Assembly (NCBI GenBank): GCA_030340625.1
Contig: JAOPHQ010006611.1
Location: 1-64,000, forward strand
Length of the DNA stretch: 64,000 nt
Direction: 5' to 3'
DNA from: Merluccius polli
Lineage: Eukaryota > Chordata > Actinopteri > Gadiformes > Merlucciidae
The position numbers and the translations under genes were made by a program. Shown here in pieces: positions 28,493 to 39,316 of the stretch. Position 1 is the stretch's first letter. The number at the start of each line of letters is the position of its first letter. Below the pieces are notes generated by a model. The model did no database searches. It was not told where the DNA came from and saw only the letters and a program-made list of their open reading frames with translations.

Positions 28493-29100
28493 GATATTTT
28501 TAAATAATACATCCAGTGCTTTTAGAAAGGGGTAGAATAAAAATATTGCTTTTCCTAAAAAAATATATTATGATTGTGAATTAATTTCTGCTCATTTTGA
28601 CGGGTCCAAAATGGATGTTTTGTTATCTCTGTCTTAGATGTCTGACGTTTGGTTCCCGCTTCTAACAATCCTTGCAAAGTGAATTCATTACTCTACCACG
28701 AAAGATGCATCACTTGACATGACTCATGAGTCATCTGTGTGTGGGTGTGTGTGCATACATGCACACATACACACACACACCCCGCCCTCACTGTGATGGT
28801 CAAAGTCCTCACAAGAAGGTCAAACCAGAGATATTATAGAGAGCTATACCCACTCCCTTTGGCTGTAATGGGACAGGAGACAGACAGGCAGTACCATTCT
28901 TGGGCACCAGGGGTCACTACTGGCAGCAGTGGTAATCCTCCCGAAGAGCGTCATAGTTGTCTTTAAATAGGCAGCATTTCAATAAAGCAGGCAAATCTTG
29001 CATCTGAGATACATATTTATCACCTTAAAAGTGATCAGATGAATTGGACAGCAGCGCTAAATAGGTGACCGTAGCTCGTACATGAGGAGTAGTTGACAAC
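28493..29100. other. Intergenic, with a stray rps6kb2 exon 10-like fragment
   Basis: At about 28775-28825 the sequence ccctcactgtgatggtcaaa + gtcctcacaagaaggtcaaa follows a CA tract and resembles the exon 10 donor repeats at 23330-23600. The rest is unremarkable. Confidence 0.5.
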
Positions 29101-29104
29101 TATC

Positions 29105-29116
29105 TCACACGCACGC

Positions 29117-29147
<31 letters not shown>

Positions 29148-29755
29148 TTGCTGGCTCTGGTGTTAACCTGTTCTGTGAAGCAGCTTGTATTCTCCTCAAC
29201 TCCCATGAAACTCAGTTTCACGAGTGTTTCACTGATGAAGTGTTGAAGTGAATCACTTCAAGGAGAAGTGGTGTTGGGGTCTGGTTCTCCTCTAAGGAGA
29301 AGTGGTGTTGGGGTCTGGTTCTCCTCTCAGGAGAAGTGGTGTTGGGGTCTGGTTCTCCTCTAAGGAGAAGTGGTGTTGGGGTCTGGTTCTCCTCTCAGGA
29401 GTAGTGGTGTTGGGGTCTGGTTCTCCTCTAAGGAGAAGTGGTGTTTTGGGTCTGGTTCTCCTCTCAGGAGAAGTGGTGTTGGGGTCTGGTTCTCCTCTCA
29501 GGAGAAGTGGTGTTGGGGTCTGGTTCTCCTCTCAGGAGAAGTGGTGTTGGGGTCTGGTTCTCCTCTCAGGAGAAGTGGTGTTGGGGTCTGGTTCTCCTCT
29601 AAGGAGAAGTGGTGTTGGGGTCTGGTTATAACTTCTCCACCACCTTCTCTTGAAGACAGGAAACACCTGTTAGAGAATCCTTCGTTTGACATCACTTCCT
29701 GTTGGTCTGGTGGTTTCCCTGAAGCGGCCAACATCATGATAGTAGAGAGTCACAC
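29105..29755 (+). repeat. Partial duplication of the rps6kb2 3' flank (25552-26490)
   Basis: The same order occurs in both places: (CA)n, ggctctggtgt, gcagcttgta, cccatgaaactcagtttcac, the 34 bp minisatellite (here 29255-29625, about 11 units), gagaatccttcgtttgacat, and ggtggtttccctgaagcggc. It is shorter than the original owing to internal deletions. Confidence 0.8.
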
Positions 29756-30004
29756 ACTGTGTGACACACACAGGTATTTCCACGGTGACTAACTGAGAAT
29801 GGAAAGTGGTGCAGCAGGCAGTTGGTGGTTTCCCAAACGTCTTCATGCTGTGACTCAGGACCCACCACATAATGCGTACAGTAAAATAAGCAACGTTCTC
29901 CTTACCATGCCCACAACTCTGTAGGCGTGCAGATATATTTCTGGTGTTGGGGTCTGGTTCTCCTTTATAGTTTAACACTAGTTTAATTAATTTAATTAAA
30001 CTAA

Positions 30005-30515
30005 ATTAAACTAGTCAATGTACTTAACAAGTGTTTAATTTACTAGTGTTTAAACTAGTGTTTACTTAACTAGTGTTTAATGAACTAGTGTTTTATGAAC
30101 TTGTGTTTAATCAACTTGTGTTTAACTAGTGTTTAATGAACTAGTGTTTAATCAACTTGTGTTTAACTAGTGTTTAATCAACTAGTGTTTAATCAACTTG
30201 TGTTTAACTAGTGTTTAATCAACTTGTGTTTAATCAACTTGTGTTTAACTAGTGTTTAATGAACTAGTGTTTAATCAACTTGTGTTTAACTAGTGTTTAA
30301 TCAACTTGTGTTTAATCAACTTGTGTTTAACTAGTGTTTAATGAACTAGTGTTTAATCAACTTGTGTTTAACTAGTGTTTAATGAACTAGTGTTTGATCA
30401 ACTAGTGTTTAACTAGTGTTTAATGAACTAGTGTTTTATGAACTTGTGTTTAACTAGTGTTTAATGAACTAGTGTTTGATCAACTTGTGTTTAACTAGTG
30501 TTTAATGAACTCTGT
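30005..30515. repeat. AT-rich satellite of ctagtgtttaat / cttgtgtttaat units
   Basis: Short units of about 13-15 bp (actagtgtttaatga, acttgtgtttaatca, ttaactagtg) with ACTAGT and TTAA palindromes. Confidence 0.85.
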
Positions 30516-31151
30516 GCCAGCGCCACCAACAGTGACACTGGTACAGACCAAGGGACAGTCAGCAGGTCTGGTGAGCTGTGAAGCCTCCATCCCGCCTCCA
30601 TCTACAGATTAGTAGTGGGTTTGATCTTCATGAAGGCAGAATGATCCCTTTCATCCCACAGGGTATATGGTAGTCTTAGTTTGTTATTGTTTTATTGTGG
30701 CCAAAATCATGAAAAAAAATGAAACCTTTGACAGACCGCAGGTTTGAAACACATGACAGATTCAAGAGGAGGAAAGAGGGTGTTTGATTTCGTGTTTTCT
30801 TTCGTACTCATCTCACATTTTCAATTAAAAGCATTCAAGCACATTCATATGGAAGACATCATGTACACAAGTTTGTATCTAAAAGGACTATAAACTCGTG
30901 TTCATGACAGAAGGTTGTGGTTAAAAAGTAGAAAACATGTCCTGTACATCAAATGACAAAAGATAGATGGGTTTGTTGTGATTGTTTATTATGTATTAAT
31001 TACAGGGCTCACTTCCTGGCTCAGGGTTTACTTCCCCACCCCTGTTGTCCTTGGTGGTGTTCCTGAATGAAACCCCAAGCAACCATGACTACTACTGCCT
31101 TGCCCATGGCTATGGCAGTGTCATACCACGGCCTCTCAAGGCCTGTCTCCT
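30516..31151 (-). other. Intergenic / 3' UTR of the membrane protein gene
   Basis: No gene on the plus strand is supported. On the minus strand, TTTATT at 30985-30990 reads AATAAA, 162 bp past the stop at 31152, a plausible polyadenylation signal. Confidence 0.55.
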
Positions 31152-32102
31152 TTATAATATGGTGACATCAAACAGATCCTCCTCGGCAGAGTTAGGAGGT
31201 GCTGTTGGCCCATGTGGACCTCCTGCCCTGGAGTCCTTCTCCTCCTCCTCTCCAGCCAGGAGTAGGTTCTTCATGCCCCCCTCCTCCTTCTTCCTCCCCT
31301 CACCGCACCCATCACCTCCTCCGTTCTCCTTATTTCCTCGATGTACTTGGCCCTCCGCCTCCGTGCTTCTGCCTCCACCCCTCATCCTCTCCATCACGCC
31401 AAATAGAGGCCTGAGGGCAGCGATGTCACCGCCTGATCGGTATCTAGTGATGCCCTCGTGGATGAAGCAGACTAGCAGCGCCACCACGATGACGCTCACC
31501 AGCAGCATCAGTGGGACAATTGGCGGCCCTTTGGGTGTAGTGGAAGGGGTGGTTTGGGAGGCGTTGGTGGTTAGGGAGGTGTAGGTGGTTAGGGAGGCGT
31601 TGGGTGGAGAGGAGCTCAGGGTTAGGGAGGTGTTGGTGGTTAGGGAGGTGTTGGTTAGGGAGGAGCTGGTGGTTAGGGAGGTGTTGGGTGGAGAGGAGCT
31701 GGGGGTTAGGGAGGTGTTGGGTGGAGAGGAGCTGGGGGTTAGGGAGGCGTTGGGTGGAGAGGAGCTGGGGGTTAGGGAGGCGTTGGGTGGAGAGGAGCTG
31801 GGGGTTAGGGAGGTGTTGGGTGGAGAGGAGCTGGGGGTTAGGGAGGTGTTGGGTGGAGAGGAGCTGGGGGTTAGGGAGGTGTTGGGCGGAGAGGAGCTGG
31901 GGGTTAGGGAGGTGTTGGGTGGAGAGGAGCTGGGGGTTAGGGAGGTGTTGGGCGGAGAGGAGCTGGGGGTTAGGGAGGTGTTGGGTGGAGAGGAGCTGGG
32001 GGTTAGGGAGGCGTTGGGTGGAGAGGAGCTGGGGGTTAGGGAGGGTGGAGCAAGTGACACCAGAGTCATCAGGCTGAAGGCTGTGAGAATGAGGAGCTTC
32101 AT
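31152..32102 (-). CDS. ptprcap: Type I membrane protein with mucin-like repeats; candidate CD45-associated protein
   Basis: Read from ATG 32102 (7 nt after an acceptor, ctttccag) to TAA at 31152-31154, 316 aa. Residues 1-20 (MKLLILTAFSLMTLVSL) form a signal peptide. About 24-165 are Ser/Thr/Pro-rich with eleven 11-residue repeats SLTPSSSPPN(T/A), each giving an N-(T/A)-S glycosylation site. Residues about 194-214 are a membrane helix (PLMLLVSVIVVALLVCFI). The 102-residue tail is basic near the membrane (RYRSGGDIAALRPLFG), acidic later, and ends DLFDVTIL. In mammals PTPRCAP lies tail-to-tail beside RPS6KB2, has its coding region almost wholly in exon 2, carries a membrane-proximal SGG motif, and ends HVTAL. 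That matches position, strand, exon layout and termini. The mammalian ectodomain is very short, so the repeats are an expansion. The alternative is an unrelated mucin-like protein. The gene symbol is an inference. Confidence 0.65.
   Translation of the reverse strand: MKLLILTAFSLMTLVSLAPPSLTPSSSPPNASLTPSSSPPNTSLTPSSSPPNTSLTPSSSPPNTSLTPSSSPPNTSLTPSSSPPNTSLTPSSSPPNTSLTPSSSPPNASLTPSSSPPNASLTPSSSPPNTSLTPSSSPPNTSLTTSSSLTNTSLTTNTSLTLSSSPPNASLTTYTSLTTNASQTTPSTTPKGPPIVPLMLLVSVIVVALLVCFIHEGITRYRSGGDIAALRPLFGVMERMRGGGRSTEAEGQVHRGNKENGGGDGCGEGRKKEEGGMKNLLLAGEEEEKDSRAGGPHGPTAPPNSAEEDLFDVTIL
31590..32045 (-). repeat. Coding 33 bp minisatellite in the ectodomain of the ptprcap candidate
   Basis: On the plus strand the unit is ggttagggaggtgttgggtg + gagaggagctggg. 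Eleven near-perfect copies and several degenerate ones at the membrane side. Open frames on both strands (for example 31444-32259 minus, 31585-32220 plus) are shadows of this array. Confidence 0.88.
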
Positions 32103-32355
32103 CACCACTCTGGAAAGAGAAGAGCGATGGACCAATGAGACCATAGAAGTTGTATCTGCTACAGCTGGATTTAGAGGTCTGGTAGAGCAGAGCTGCAGCT
32201 GTACTTCCACCGCTCGGTAGTGTGAACTCAAGGGGGCAGTTTAGCGCATGGACAAGCAAATCCGGGAATTACATTGCGAGAGCGAGTCTGCTCCATTGAC
32301 AATATGTTCAAAAAGCGACACATCCATGTGAAAAAGATCTTGCAAAATCCTTCAA

Positions 32356-32395
32356 ATTCATTTTATTCTCGCGTCGACGCGAGAATAAAATGAAT
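32356..32395. repeat. Perfect 40 bp palindrome
   Basis: Twenty bases on each side of 32375/32376 are exact reverse complements with no spacer, centred on cgcgTCGAcgcg. About 250 bp upstream of the membrane protein ATG. Confidence 0.9.
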
Positions 32396-33479
32396 GCAGC
32401 CGGTGAAACACTGTATGTTCGGTGGGCTGTGATACACGAATGGCTTTTCAGCAGCACATTTGAAAAATGGTGTAAAGTCTTTTTCAAATGGATTTATTGC
32501 TTCGACCCATTTGGGGTCGGACACGTCACACTGCCGTTTTGTACATGTTAACGTGGATCTTCGCAGACGTTGCTGTACGTCGCCTCTAAATTCAGCTCAA
32601 AGAGCCGATCACACAGAACAGCGACATACGTCGACTTTTTAAAATTGTACAAACTGCCCGAAACGCCTTGAGCTCAGCTGAGAGTTCAGGGTTGTTTTAA
32701 GCTAGTACACATCGTTGAGCATTATAATGAGATGTTGTATATTAAATGCGCTGTTCACTGACACTTTAACAGTAAAAATGGACTTGGCAAGACTATCACT
32801 ACACTGCCAGAATGTGCTTCTGGACGTTGTTAGACATGTTGTTGGTTCTTCTCTCTGTATGGGGGCCCTTATATGGGGCCCTTTGTACACTTTTGCTGCT
32901 CAAGAACCTGCTTCACTTGTTCCAGATTTAGCTCAAGCTTTGCTTCATTTTTCCCAGATTTAGCATATAAACCCCGTCCAAAATTAATTGTGAGTGCTGT
33001 AATGCTGTGACTTGAATTTGAATTTGATTTGATTTGATCGATTTATATAAACCAGATTAACCTTTTTAAACTGTTTTAAAGCTTGAACCTTGAAAGCTTA
33101 AATGGTTTCAAGAGGTCTCTGGGGATATACAGTAGTGTGTGGTTAAGAGAGAACATTTAAAAAATATATATCAAATAGGCCTATATATTACAAATATGAC
33201 GTGCCAGTGAAACAGAGATTAAGAAAATGAGAGAAAGGAGAGTGAGAGATATCTAGAGAGAGAGAGATAAAAAGAGAGCGACATGCGGCGATAACAAGAC
33301 TTGATCGTCTCTGTGATTGACAAAAACGTATGAAAGATACACTTTTGATAGATAAATATATGGTCCAATAAATGAAGATAAATATGTTAGACCCACTTGC
33401 CTGTTCGGATGCTGGAGTGGTAAATCTGTAGTGACAATGCAGAGAGAGGCTGGGAGGGATGTGGTGGTGGGGGTTCAGA

Positions 33480-33482
<3 letters not shown>
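32396..33482. other. Intergenic, no gene recognised
   Basis: A plus-strand frame at 32715-32963 (82 codons) has ordinary amino acid composition but no family I recognise. Followed by AT-rich DNA and a (GA)n tract at 33483-33522. Confidence 0.4.
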
Positions 33483-33526
<44 letters not shown>

Positions 33527-33554
33527 AAAACCCCTGCTTTACTTCTGATATACT

Positions 33555-33833
33555 TCTACAAGAGCAGGGGCGTCCCTCTCTGTCTTCAAGAAGCTCTTAA
33601 AACCCCTTCTCTTCCGAGAGCACCTGAAACCATGTTGAATAATGAAGCCATGATGTTCACTCTGTTCACTGTTATTGAAGCTATGTTGATCACTCTTATG
33701 CTATTGAAGTTGAATCGCCTTTGTCTTTAATGCTCTATAGTAACCATGTCAAATCTTATGTTACTGAAACTTGATTGTCTTCCTCAATTGTAAGTCGCTT
33801 TGGATAAAAGCGTCTGCTAAATGTAATGTAATG

Positions 33834-33835
<2 letters not shown>
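33555..33835 (+). repeat. LINE-type 3' tail
   Basis: Ends ttgtaagtcgctttggataa + aagcgtctgctaaatg and a (taatg)n tail, the standard terminus of a very common fish retroposon. Followed by (TA)n at 33836-33882. Confidence 0.75.
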
Positions 33836-33879
<44 letters not shown>

Positions 33880-33885
<6 letters not shown>

Positions 33886-33983
33886 TATACTCTTTGGTAT
33901 AGGTACAAATTTAGGCTACACAAAATACAATACTATACAAAGGACACACAGGATGTTAGAATAAACAACCACTTCCTGTGGTT
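33880..33983 (+). repeat. Direct repeat flanking spacer fragment A (left)
   Basis: About 100 bp (ctatactctttggtataggt ... ccacttcctgtggtt) identical or nearly so to 35081-35182. Confidence 0.85.
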
Positions 33984-35072
33984 AATCAGAGTTACTCGAA
34001 CTACGGCCGCGAGGACCAAAGTTTATTATCATGACAAAAATAGAGTATTGAATGGGGAAATAAGCGGAGAAATGTCAAGTGTGGCGTGTGGTGTGAGAAT
34101 GGGTCACATTGCGTGACTGTCACACTCAAAGCGTGACGCTTGGCAGCTCTGTAATGATATACTTCACTATCCCCCATGATGGTAAACATATTCCAAGCAC
34201 TTCTTACATTAAGAACAAAATACCAAGTTACCCAAATATTCATATTCTTCAGAGTCAGAGTTATTCAGAGTTAAATGCCATTATAGGTGCTACGTCACGA
34301 TGACGTGAGGCATTGTGGGAATCGCTGAATCTGAGAATAAACGGTCCAATGTTTTATTAAAAATAGAAATGGGTTTCATGTATGTGTTAGCCTGTCCTAA
34401 TAACATCTCATCTTCACCTTGCTTTTCAAATGAGTGCCGTCTAGGGACTGAAGTGACACTCCTGAGTGAGGAGGACTTCCCCTTGAATGGGGTCCTGTCC
34501 TCACCCGTTAGTCCTCTACGATCATACTTTCAGGGATAATTTCTATAGTTTTAGACTTGAGAAATATCGTACGAAAGTGATCGGTTACTCCAACCACGAT
34601 GAAGAGTACTGATGTTCCCTTCTGAGCGCGAAGCGGGCAGCGAGTCATGATTCAGTTCATCCGCTCGTTGTCATTGATGACCGTTCCTCGCTCCCTAGTG
34701 GAGCCTGGAGGTAGGGAACATGATCAGAGTGGTCACTTATATACTGTCCTAAAATATGAAGCTGATTCAGTAGCATCCTGGAGGTAGGGAACATGATCAG
34801 AGTGGTCACTTATACACTGTCCTAAAATATGAAGCTGATTCAGTAGCATCCTGGAGGTAGGGAACATGATCAGAATGGTCACTTATATACTGTCCTAAAA
34901 TATGAAGCTGATTCAGTAGCATCCTGGAGGTAGGGAACATGATCAGAGTGGTCACTTATATACTGTCCTAAAATATGAAGCTGATTCAGTAGCATCCTGG
35001 AGGTAGGGAACATGATCAGAGTGGTCACTTATATACTGACCTAAAATATGAAGCTGATTCAGTAGCATATAT
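33983..35072 (+). repeat. TRIM-array spacer A, first part
   Basis: Aligns with 49394-50405 (spacer B) and 59398-60411 (spacer C), starting aatcagagttactcgaacta. Contains five units of a 73 bp repeat (34704-35066; cctggaggtagggaacatga ...). Four units are present in B and in C. No gene is supported; the short frames inside are repeated in all copies but resemble nothing known. Confidence 0.85.
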
Positions 35073-35080
35073 ATATATAT

Positions 35081-35182
35081 ATTCTATACTCTTTGGTATA
35101 GGTACAAATTTAGGCTACACAAAATACAATACTATACAAAGGACACACAGGATGTTAGAATAAACAACCACTTCCTGTGGTT
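35081..35182 (+). repeat. Direct repeat flanking spacer fragment A (right)
   Basis: Copy of 33880-33983, including the preceding short (TA)n. Confidence 0.85.
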
Positions 35183-35872
35183 AGAAGTTATAACTCATAT
35201 AACTCATATTTATTCTTCTTTAGAAGAAGAATAAATATGAGTTAGTTTTGGATATAAAGGCGAAAAGGTATTGTAAACATGCCCCCTATTGGTCAACAGT
35301 AAGCATTGATCAGGTGCAAGGCTATACTAGAGAAGAACAGAGGTGCCCTTTGACGTGTTAAATAATATCTATCCCTCCAAGGACTTTCTACGTTTGAAGT
35401 TTATGGGGGAAGGTAACGGTCGTCATTATTTGGTTTGGGGAAGTTTTAGAAGAGTTAAACAACACTAACTAAAATGGGTATTTTGCCAGACTTCATGTTG
35501 CGGAATGTTAAAGTGGGAATACGTTAAGAGGATGGGGAGGTGGTACAAGTAAAGGATAATCCACAACGAGGTGTGCATGTATCGAAAAATAAAGCACGAC
35601 GCGGGGCTTTAGCCTCGTAACCTATTTACCAAATTGCCTTGTTAATAGTCCTGCTACAATAATACCCCCATAGCCCATAACCAGGGGCGGACTGGCCATC
35701 TGTGAGTTCTGGAAAAGTCCAGAACGGCCGTGTGGGTCTACGGCCGTCGGCCGTCGGCCCTTTTTTTTCGATTTTTTTTTTTTTTTTAAGAACCCCGTCA
35801 ACAATCGCGCAGCACCCCCCCCCCCCCACCCCACGTCAACAATCGCGCAGCACCCCTCCCCCCCCCCCCCAC
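35183..35872. other. Intergenic, no gene recognised
   Basis: Opens with a small inverted repeat around 35185-35240 (aactcatatttattcttctt / aagaagaataaatatgagtt). Ends in poly-T and poly-C tracts and two copies of gtcaacaatcgcgcagcacc. Confidence 0.5.
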
Positions 35873-36150
35873 GGGGCGGCAGTAGCTCAGTAGGTAGAGC
35901 GAGTGGACAGAGCGGGGTCGTCCACTAACCGTAGGGCCGGCGGTTCGATCCCCTTGATCCCCGCTTCCAAACTGTCTGCGTGTCGAAGTGTCCTTGAGCA
36001 AGACACTGAACCCTGAACCCCAACTTGCTCCCCGGGCGCTGATCATAGCAGCCCACTGCTCCTACGTACAGTAGGATGGGTTAAATGCAGAGGACAAATT
36101 TCGTTCCCGAACATGGGAATGACAAATAAAGACCGAAAGGTCCCCCTTAA
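35873..36150 (+). repeat. tRNA-derived SINE
   Basis: The head gcagtagctcagtaggtaga and ggttcgatccc are A- and B-box-like as in a tRNA. They are followed by the fish SINE body gtccttgagcaagacactga ... gttaaatgcagaggacaaat and the tail gacaaataaagac. It is not a functional tRNA because the stems do not pair. Confidence 0.75.
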
Positions 36151-36374
36151 TTAAAAATGTCCCATTAATGCATGTTACTAAAACACTTCTTCCCCGGAGT
36201 TCTTGTGTTTTCTCGTCTCGCAGGTTCTCATGGATCCTGGCGGAGCCTCCATGGTCCTGCTTGACTGCCATTGCTAATATCAGTTACCAGTTATATACAG
36301 TTACTGTTGATGCTGCTCACTGTCCCCCATCATTGGTGCTGTCTTCATCATCATCATGTTCATTAGTGTATTGA

Positions 36375-36655
36375 TGTAGTCTCTCTCTCTCTCTCTCTCT
36401 CACCTGGTCAAGGCAGATGACCACCCACCTAGAGCCGAAGGGTCTGTCCAAGGTTTCTGCCTTTTAACAGGCAGTTTTTCCTTGCCCCCGTGCCAGGTGC
36501 TTGCTCATGGTGGTACTGTTGGGTCTCTGTAAATGTTATTAGGAGTTTGGTCTAGACCTGCTCCATTTGAAAAGTGCCCTGAGATAACTTCTGTTATGAA
36601 TTGGCGCTATACAAATAAAATTGAATTGAATTGAATTGAATTGAATTGAATAGCA
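36375..36655 (+). repeat. LINE-type 3' tail with (CT)n and (GAATT)n
   Basis: (CT)n, then acctggtcaaggcagatgac, caggcagtttttccttgccc, gcttgctcatggtggtactg, ggcgctatacaaataaaatt and (gaatt)n, the usual 3' end of a widespread fish LINE. Confidence 0.75.
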
Positions 36656-36924
36656 ACGCCCGTTCACACAGATTTGAGCTTGTCTGCAATCAGACTTTAG
36701 ATATTGATCTAAAGTCTGATTTGTGAGACTAAAACACAAGTAATCAACTGAAAAGTGCAAAGTCATTGACAAACTAACACATCCGTTGGTTCCTCTGGGC
36801 TCATTGAAGCCCTAACATGAGATGAAAACGATTTCAAATATGAACTGGCATCTGAACAACAATATCAAACATTTAGGCCTGAACATTTCTACTGTCCAAT
36901 ACCAGGAAAGATCTGACTTGAACC

Positions 36925-38812
36925 CGATACCCCTGAACCCTGAAACTCAGACCCTGAACCCTAGACCCTGAACCCTGAACCCCAGACCCTGAACCCTAGA
37001 CCCTGAACCCCAGACCCTGAACCCTAGACCCTGAACCCCAGACCCTGAACCCTAGACCCTGAACCCTGAAACTCAGACCCTGAACCCCAGACCCTGAACC
37101 CTAGACCCTGAACCCTGAAACTCAAACCCTGAACCCCAGACCCTGAACCCTAGACCCTGAACCCCAGACCCAGAACCCTAGACCCTGAACCCTGAAACTC
37201 AGACCCTGAACCCCAGACCCTGAACCCTAGACATTGAACCCTGAAACTCAGACCCTGAACCCCAGACCCTGAACCCTAGACCCTGAACCCTGAACCCCAG
37301 ACCCTGAACCCTAGACCCTGAACCCTGAAACACAGACCCTGAACCCCAGACCCTGAACCCTGGACCCTGAACCCTGAAACCCAGACCCTGAACCCCAGAC
37401 CCTGAACCCTAGACCCTGAACCCCAGACCCTGAACCCTAGACCCTGAACCCCAGACCCTGAACCCTGAACCCCAGACCCTGAACCCTAGACCCTGAACCC
37501 TAGACCCTGAACCCTGAAACTCAGACCCTGAACCCCAGACCCTGAACCCTAGACCCTGAACCCTGAACCCCAGACCCTGAACCCTGAAACTCAGACCCTG
37601 AACCCTAGACCCTGAACCCTGAAACTCAGACCCTGAACCCTAGACCCTGAACCCCAGACCCTGAACCCTGAACCCCAGACCCTGAACCCTGAAACTCAGA
37701 CCCTGAACCCCAGACCCTGAACCCTAGACCCTGAACCCTGAACCCCAGACCCTGAACTCTAGACCCTGAACCCTGAAACTCAGACCCTGAACCCCAGACC
37801 CTGAACCCTAGACCCTGAACCCTGAAACTCAGACCCTGAACCCCAGACCCTGAACCCTAGACCCTGAACCCTGAAACTCAGACCCTGAACCCTAGACCCT
37901 GAACCCTGAAACTCAGACCCTGAACCCTAGACCCTGAACCCCAGACCCTGAACCCTGAACCCAGACCCTGAACCCTAGACCCTGAAACTCAGACCCTGAA
38001 CCCCAGACCCTGAACCCTAGACCCTGAACCCTGAACCCCAGACCCTGAACTCTAGACCCTGAACCCTGAAACTCAGACCCTGAACCCCAGACCCTGAACC
38101 CTAGACCCTGAACCCTAGACCCTGAACCCTGAAACTCAGACCCTGAACCCCAGACCCTGAACCCTAGACCCTGAACCCTGAAACTCAGACCCTGAACCCT
38201 AGACCCTGAACCCTGAAACTCAGACCCTGAACCCTAGACCCTGAACCCCAGACCCTGAACCCTGAACCCAGACCCTGAACCCTAGACCCTGAACCCTGAA
38301 ACTCAGACCCTGAACCCCAGACCCTGAACCCTAGACCCTGAACCCTGAACCCCAGACCCTGAACTCTAGACCCTGAACCCTGAAACTCATACCCTGAACC
38401 CCAGACCCTGAACCCTAGACCCTGAACCCTAGACCCTGAACCCTGAAACCCAGACCCTGAACCCCAGACCCTGAACCCTGAACCCCAGACCCTGATCCCT
38501 AGACCCTGAACCCTGGACCCTGAACCCTGAACCCCAGACCCTGAACCCTAGACCCTGAACCCTGAACCCCAGACCCTGAACCCTGAACCCCAGACCCTGA
38601 ACCCCAGACCCTGAACCCTAGACCCTGAACCCTGAAACTCAGACCCTGAACCCCAGACCCTGAACCCTAGACCCTGAACCCTGAAACTCAGACCCTGAAC
38701 CCCAGACCCTGAACCCTAGACCCTGAACCCCAGACCCTGAACCCTAGACCCTGAACCCTGAAACTCAGACCCTGAACCCCAGACCCTGAACCCTAGACCC
38801 TGAACCCTGAAA
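36925..38812 (+). repeat. 1.9 kb heptamer array, CCCTGAA / CCCTAGA / CCCCAGA / ACTCAGA
   Basis: The array is built almost entirely from 7-mers, with CCCTGAA alternating with CCCTAGA, CCCCAGA or ACTCAGA. Occasional shifts occur. It is absent from spacers B and C. Confidence 0.9.
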
Positions 38813-38868
38813 CATGAAAAAAGCACCTGAAGCTGGAGGGGAGCAGAGCAGGGCTGGAGGTTAACAGG

Positions 38869-39130
38869 TTGGTAATGAAGGATGAACACATGAAGGTTGG
38901 TAATGAAGGATGAACACATGAAGGTTGGTAATGAAGGATGAACACATGAAGGTTGGTAATGAAGGATGAACACATGAAGGTTGGTAATGAAGGATGAACA
39001 CATGAAGGTTGGTAATGAAGGATGAACACATGAAGGTTGGTAATGAAGGATGAACACATGAAGGTTGGTAATGAAGGATGAACACATGAAGGTTGGTAAT
39101 GAAGGATGAACACATGAAGGTTGGTAATGG
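38869..39130 (+). repeat. 30 bp minisatellite, spacer A, about 9 units
   Basis: Unit tgaaggttggtaatgaagga + tgaacacatg. The same family is in spacer B (50565-50755) and spacer C (60590-60885). Confidence 0.92.
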
Positions 39131-39316
39131 ACCAACGGAGTCGTATGGGTTCACAACTGTTTTTTTCCCCCTTTATTTCTGACAATGAAATAATGACACG
39201 GCTGCCAAGTTTCAGAAAATAACAAGAGTGAGACTTTAGTGTCATGATGCGTTCAAAAAAAATTTGGCCTTTTTTAAAATCGATTTGGCCTTTTTAACGT
39301 TGATTATACCTTAAGA

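Noticed and set aside
27401..28535. 206- and 367-codon plus-strand frames (GLVQGYRDGET / GRQGWFRGTGM)
   Set aside because: Both are translations of one 33 bp array in two frames; no signal, splice sites or unique domain.
31045..32259. Other frames overlapping the ptprcap candidate (31045-31584 plus, 31585-32220 plus, 31444-32259 minus)
   Set aside because: Shadows of the coding 33 bp array; only the 31152-32102 minus frame has signal peptide, membrane helix and tail.
32715..32963. 82-codon frame of normal composition
   Set aside because: No recognisable family, no splice or promoter context; left as unsupported.
33983..34560. Short frames (80, 64 and 74 codons) repeated in spacers A, B and C
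   Set aside because: Shared because the spacers are recent duplicates; frames on opposite strands overlap and none matches a known protein.
35873..35960. Second tRNA gene
   Set aside because: A- and B-box-like motifs belong to a SINE head; acceptor and anticodon stems do not pair.
36925..38812. True interstitial telomere (CCCTAA)n
   Set aside because: The units are heptamers CCCTGAA/CCCTAGA, and no run of the vertebrate hexamer is present.
38716..39245. Minus-strand frames with SCVHPSLPTFM repeats (also 50397-50914 and 60319-60880)
   Set aside because: 30 bp minisatellite read-through; frames differ between copies.
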